Assembly (NCBI GenBank): GCA_948144175.1
Contig: CANXME010000319.1
Coordinates: forward strand, 1 to 64,000
From: Closterium sp. NIES-65
Taxonomy: Eukaryota > Streptophyta > Zygnematophyceae > Desmidiales > Closteriaceae
Direction of reading: 5' to 3'
Length of the DNA stretch: 64,000 nt
This document shows, piece by piece, positions 62,409-64,000 of the stretch. The notes beneath the pieces were generated by a model. It was not told where the DNA came from. It searched no databases and worked only from the letters and a program-made list of their open reading frames with translations. The position numbers and the translations under genes are program-made. Positions within the stretch are counted from its first letter, which is position 1; every line of letters begins with the position of its first letter.

Positions 62409-64000
62409 ATGGCTACCCCCAGTGTCCTCACCTTCGACGCTGAGGGCAGAGCCATCGACTTTGACGTGTGGGTAGACGACCTGCTGCTTTTCCTACAGTG
62501 CGACAGAGCTGACAGCCTCTCTCTCTTTGACCTCACTTCTGGTGCCTCTCCCGCCCCTGCTGCTACTGAGGATGCCACTGTTCGCTCACAGTGGGCCACA
62601 CGCGATGCTGCTGCACGTCTTGCTGTGCGTCGCCACCTCCCTCCCTCTGAGCGTGCACACTTTGGGTCGTACAAGAGTGCTCAGACCTTGTACGACGCCG
62701 TTATTGCACGCTACTCCACCCCTGCCACTGCTGCACTGAGCCGCCTCATGCTACCGTACCTCTTTCCCGACCTTGCTTCTTTTGCCACAGTCGCCGACCT
62801 CATTACCCACCTGCGCACTAGTGACGCTCGCTTCCGCACTGCGCTTCCTGCTGAGTTCTGCGCCAAGAACCCCCCCCCCCCAGTACTTCACTCTCTACTA
62901 CATTCTCACCCGCCTCCCTGACTCCGACGACTTACTCTCAGTCTGCCCCACCACTCTCACTGTTGACCTCCTCGAGAAGTCCCTCCTAGCAGCTGAGAAG
63001 AGCATTCTCGCTGTAGGGGCCTCTCGTGGTGACCCGCGCACCCCCATCTTTGAGGGGTGTTCCCCCTCCCCCCTCCTGCCCTCTGTCGCCTCTGCTGCTA
63101 CGGCCGACCTAGTTGGTTTTGAGTCGGTCGGTGCGGCGTCTGCCCCCAGTGGGAGACGTCGCTCTAGCAAGGGCAAAGGGGGCAGGAGCGGTGGTGGAGG
63201 CGGCGGGGGCGGTGGGAGCGGCGGTGGAGGCAGCGGAGGAGGTGGGGGTGGTAGCGGGAGTGGTGTCGGGAGTGGAGGTGTCAGCGGCGGCAGTGGAGGC
63301 GGGGGTGGCAGCGGCGGTGGTGGTGGGAGTGGAGGCGGAGGCGGCGGTGGCGGCAGCGACGGTGGGAGTGGCGGTGGCAGCGGAGGTGGTGGCGGCGGCG
63401 GCGGAGGAGGCGGCGGAGGAGGTCGTGGCTCGTCGCAGAGGAGTGGCTCCGGTGGCGGTCAGCGCCAACAGCAGCGGCAGCAGCGTGGTCAGGAGACCCT
63501 CTCCCCGCAGCAGCTCCGTGAGTGGTACGCTGCACGTCAGAGGGGTGGGGGTACTGGTCCGTGCACCTACGTCTTGCGCACGGGCGACCGTGCGGGTGAG
63601 CCGTGTGGTGGTCCACACCCCGCCCAGCGCTGCTTCGGCCGCCTGACTGACGCTTGGCGCCGCCAGTTTCCTGACGCCTCTGAGATCCCTCGCTGGGACC
63701 AGCTGTCTAGGGTAGGGGTAGCTATCTTTGATCTTGACTTTGATGCTATTCTTGCTGCCATGTATGCTGTGACTATTAGTGAGGAGGGTGACTGTTACCG
63801 GTGTTTCCCGCCCGACCCGGGCATTGGTACTGCGGCTCTAGGTGCTGTCGAGGCTGCTGCTCCAGGTGCTGGTGAGGCTGTCGCTCTAGGTGCCAGTGAG
63901 TCTGTGTCCTCAGGTGCTGGTGAGTCTGCTCTCTCAGGTACTGCGTCGGCTCCGCCCTCTCTCACCTTCACTCTTGACTCAGGGGCGTCTCGCTCCTTCT
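62409..64000 (+). CDS. Copia E gag-protease, frameshifted at a poly-C tract, partial
   Basis: It starts MATPSVLTFDAEGRAIDFDV with VRSQWATRDAAARLAVRRHL and LPYLFPDLASFATVADLI. A run of 13 C at 62870-62882 breaks the frame; it then continues YFTLYYILTRLPDSDDLLSV, a Gly/Ser-rich region (63180-63440), QQLREWYAARQRGG, and an unusual knuckle with Cys, Cys, His, Cys (CTYVLRTGD...CGGPHPAQRC) at about 63560-63630. IFDLDFDAILAAMYAVTISE and the protease FTLDSGASRSF follow at the window end. Confidence 0.88.

Larger units (their letters stand above)
61398..64000 (+). mobile_element. Copia E LTR retrotransposon, 5' part, cut by the window end
   Basis: The 5' LTR is 61398-61532 (TGTCAGATG to CTCAACA), similar to the Copia A LTR, followed by the primer site TGGTATCGAGCAGG. 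A minisatellite leader and a gag-protease frame follow. The preceding five bases GTCAC should recur after the 3' LTR outside the window. Confidence 0.9.

Overview
This window is nuclear DNA of a eukaryote in the green plant lineage. The evidence is GT-AG introns, a clade-D-type plant PP2C, chromodomain Gypsy and Ty1/Copia LTR retrotransposons, hAT transposons with 8-bp target duplications, and many GC-rich minisatellites. A streptophyte alga or non-seed plant is my best guess; this is inference and no species is assigned. Layout: 1-711 is a probable promoter/5' region. 712-16193 (+) is an AMT/Mep-type ammonium transporter gene in about ten exons, with one hAT element in intron 6 (5509-8381) and another in intron 7 (9390-13786). 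16896-21737 (+) is a clade-D-like protein phosphatase 2C gene in at least seven exons, followed by an AATAAA signal. From about 22 kb to the end the window is a stack of nested mobile elements, most of which could be delimited by exact target-site duplications. In order these are: a TA-flanked MITE (22015-22529); a Copia fragment between 58-bp direct repeats; a solo LTR (24872-25839); Copia A (26248-37514), containing a chromodomain Gypsy (29070-35464), which itself contains a TRIM (30950-31326); Copia D (38295-60001, minus), containing Copia B (39207-53604), which contains the young, intact Copia C (41198-48471, minus) and a Gypsy solo LTR (51789-52161). Copia D also contains a TRIM solo LTR and a second MITE. 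A second TRIM (60945-61320) and the 5' part of Copia E (61398 to the window end) follow. The most unusual feature is in the two host genes. Nearly every exon has degenerate partial copies of itself ('echoes') in the adjacent intron, anchored on a splice site: acceptor plus exon start upstream, or exon end plus donor downstream. In several introns the exon-end/donor junction is amplified into a minisatellite. In the transporter gene, four of the echo pairs are separated by a palindromic sequence built on GAGTCGACTC. Single-base frame breaks occur in several transporter exons, so this locus may be a decaying gene or may carry assembly indels; raw reads are needed to decide. No CRISPR array, rRNA gene or complete tRNA gene was seen.
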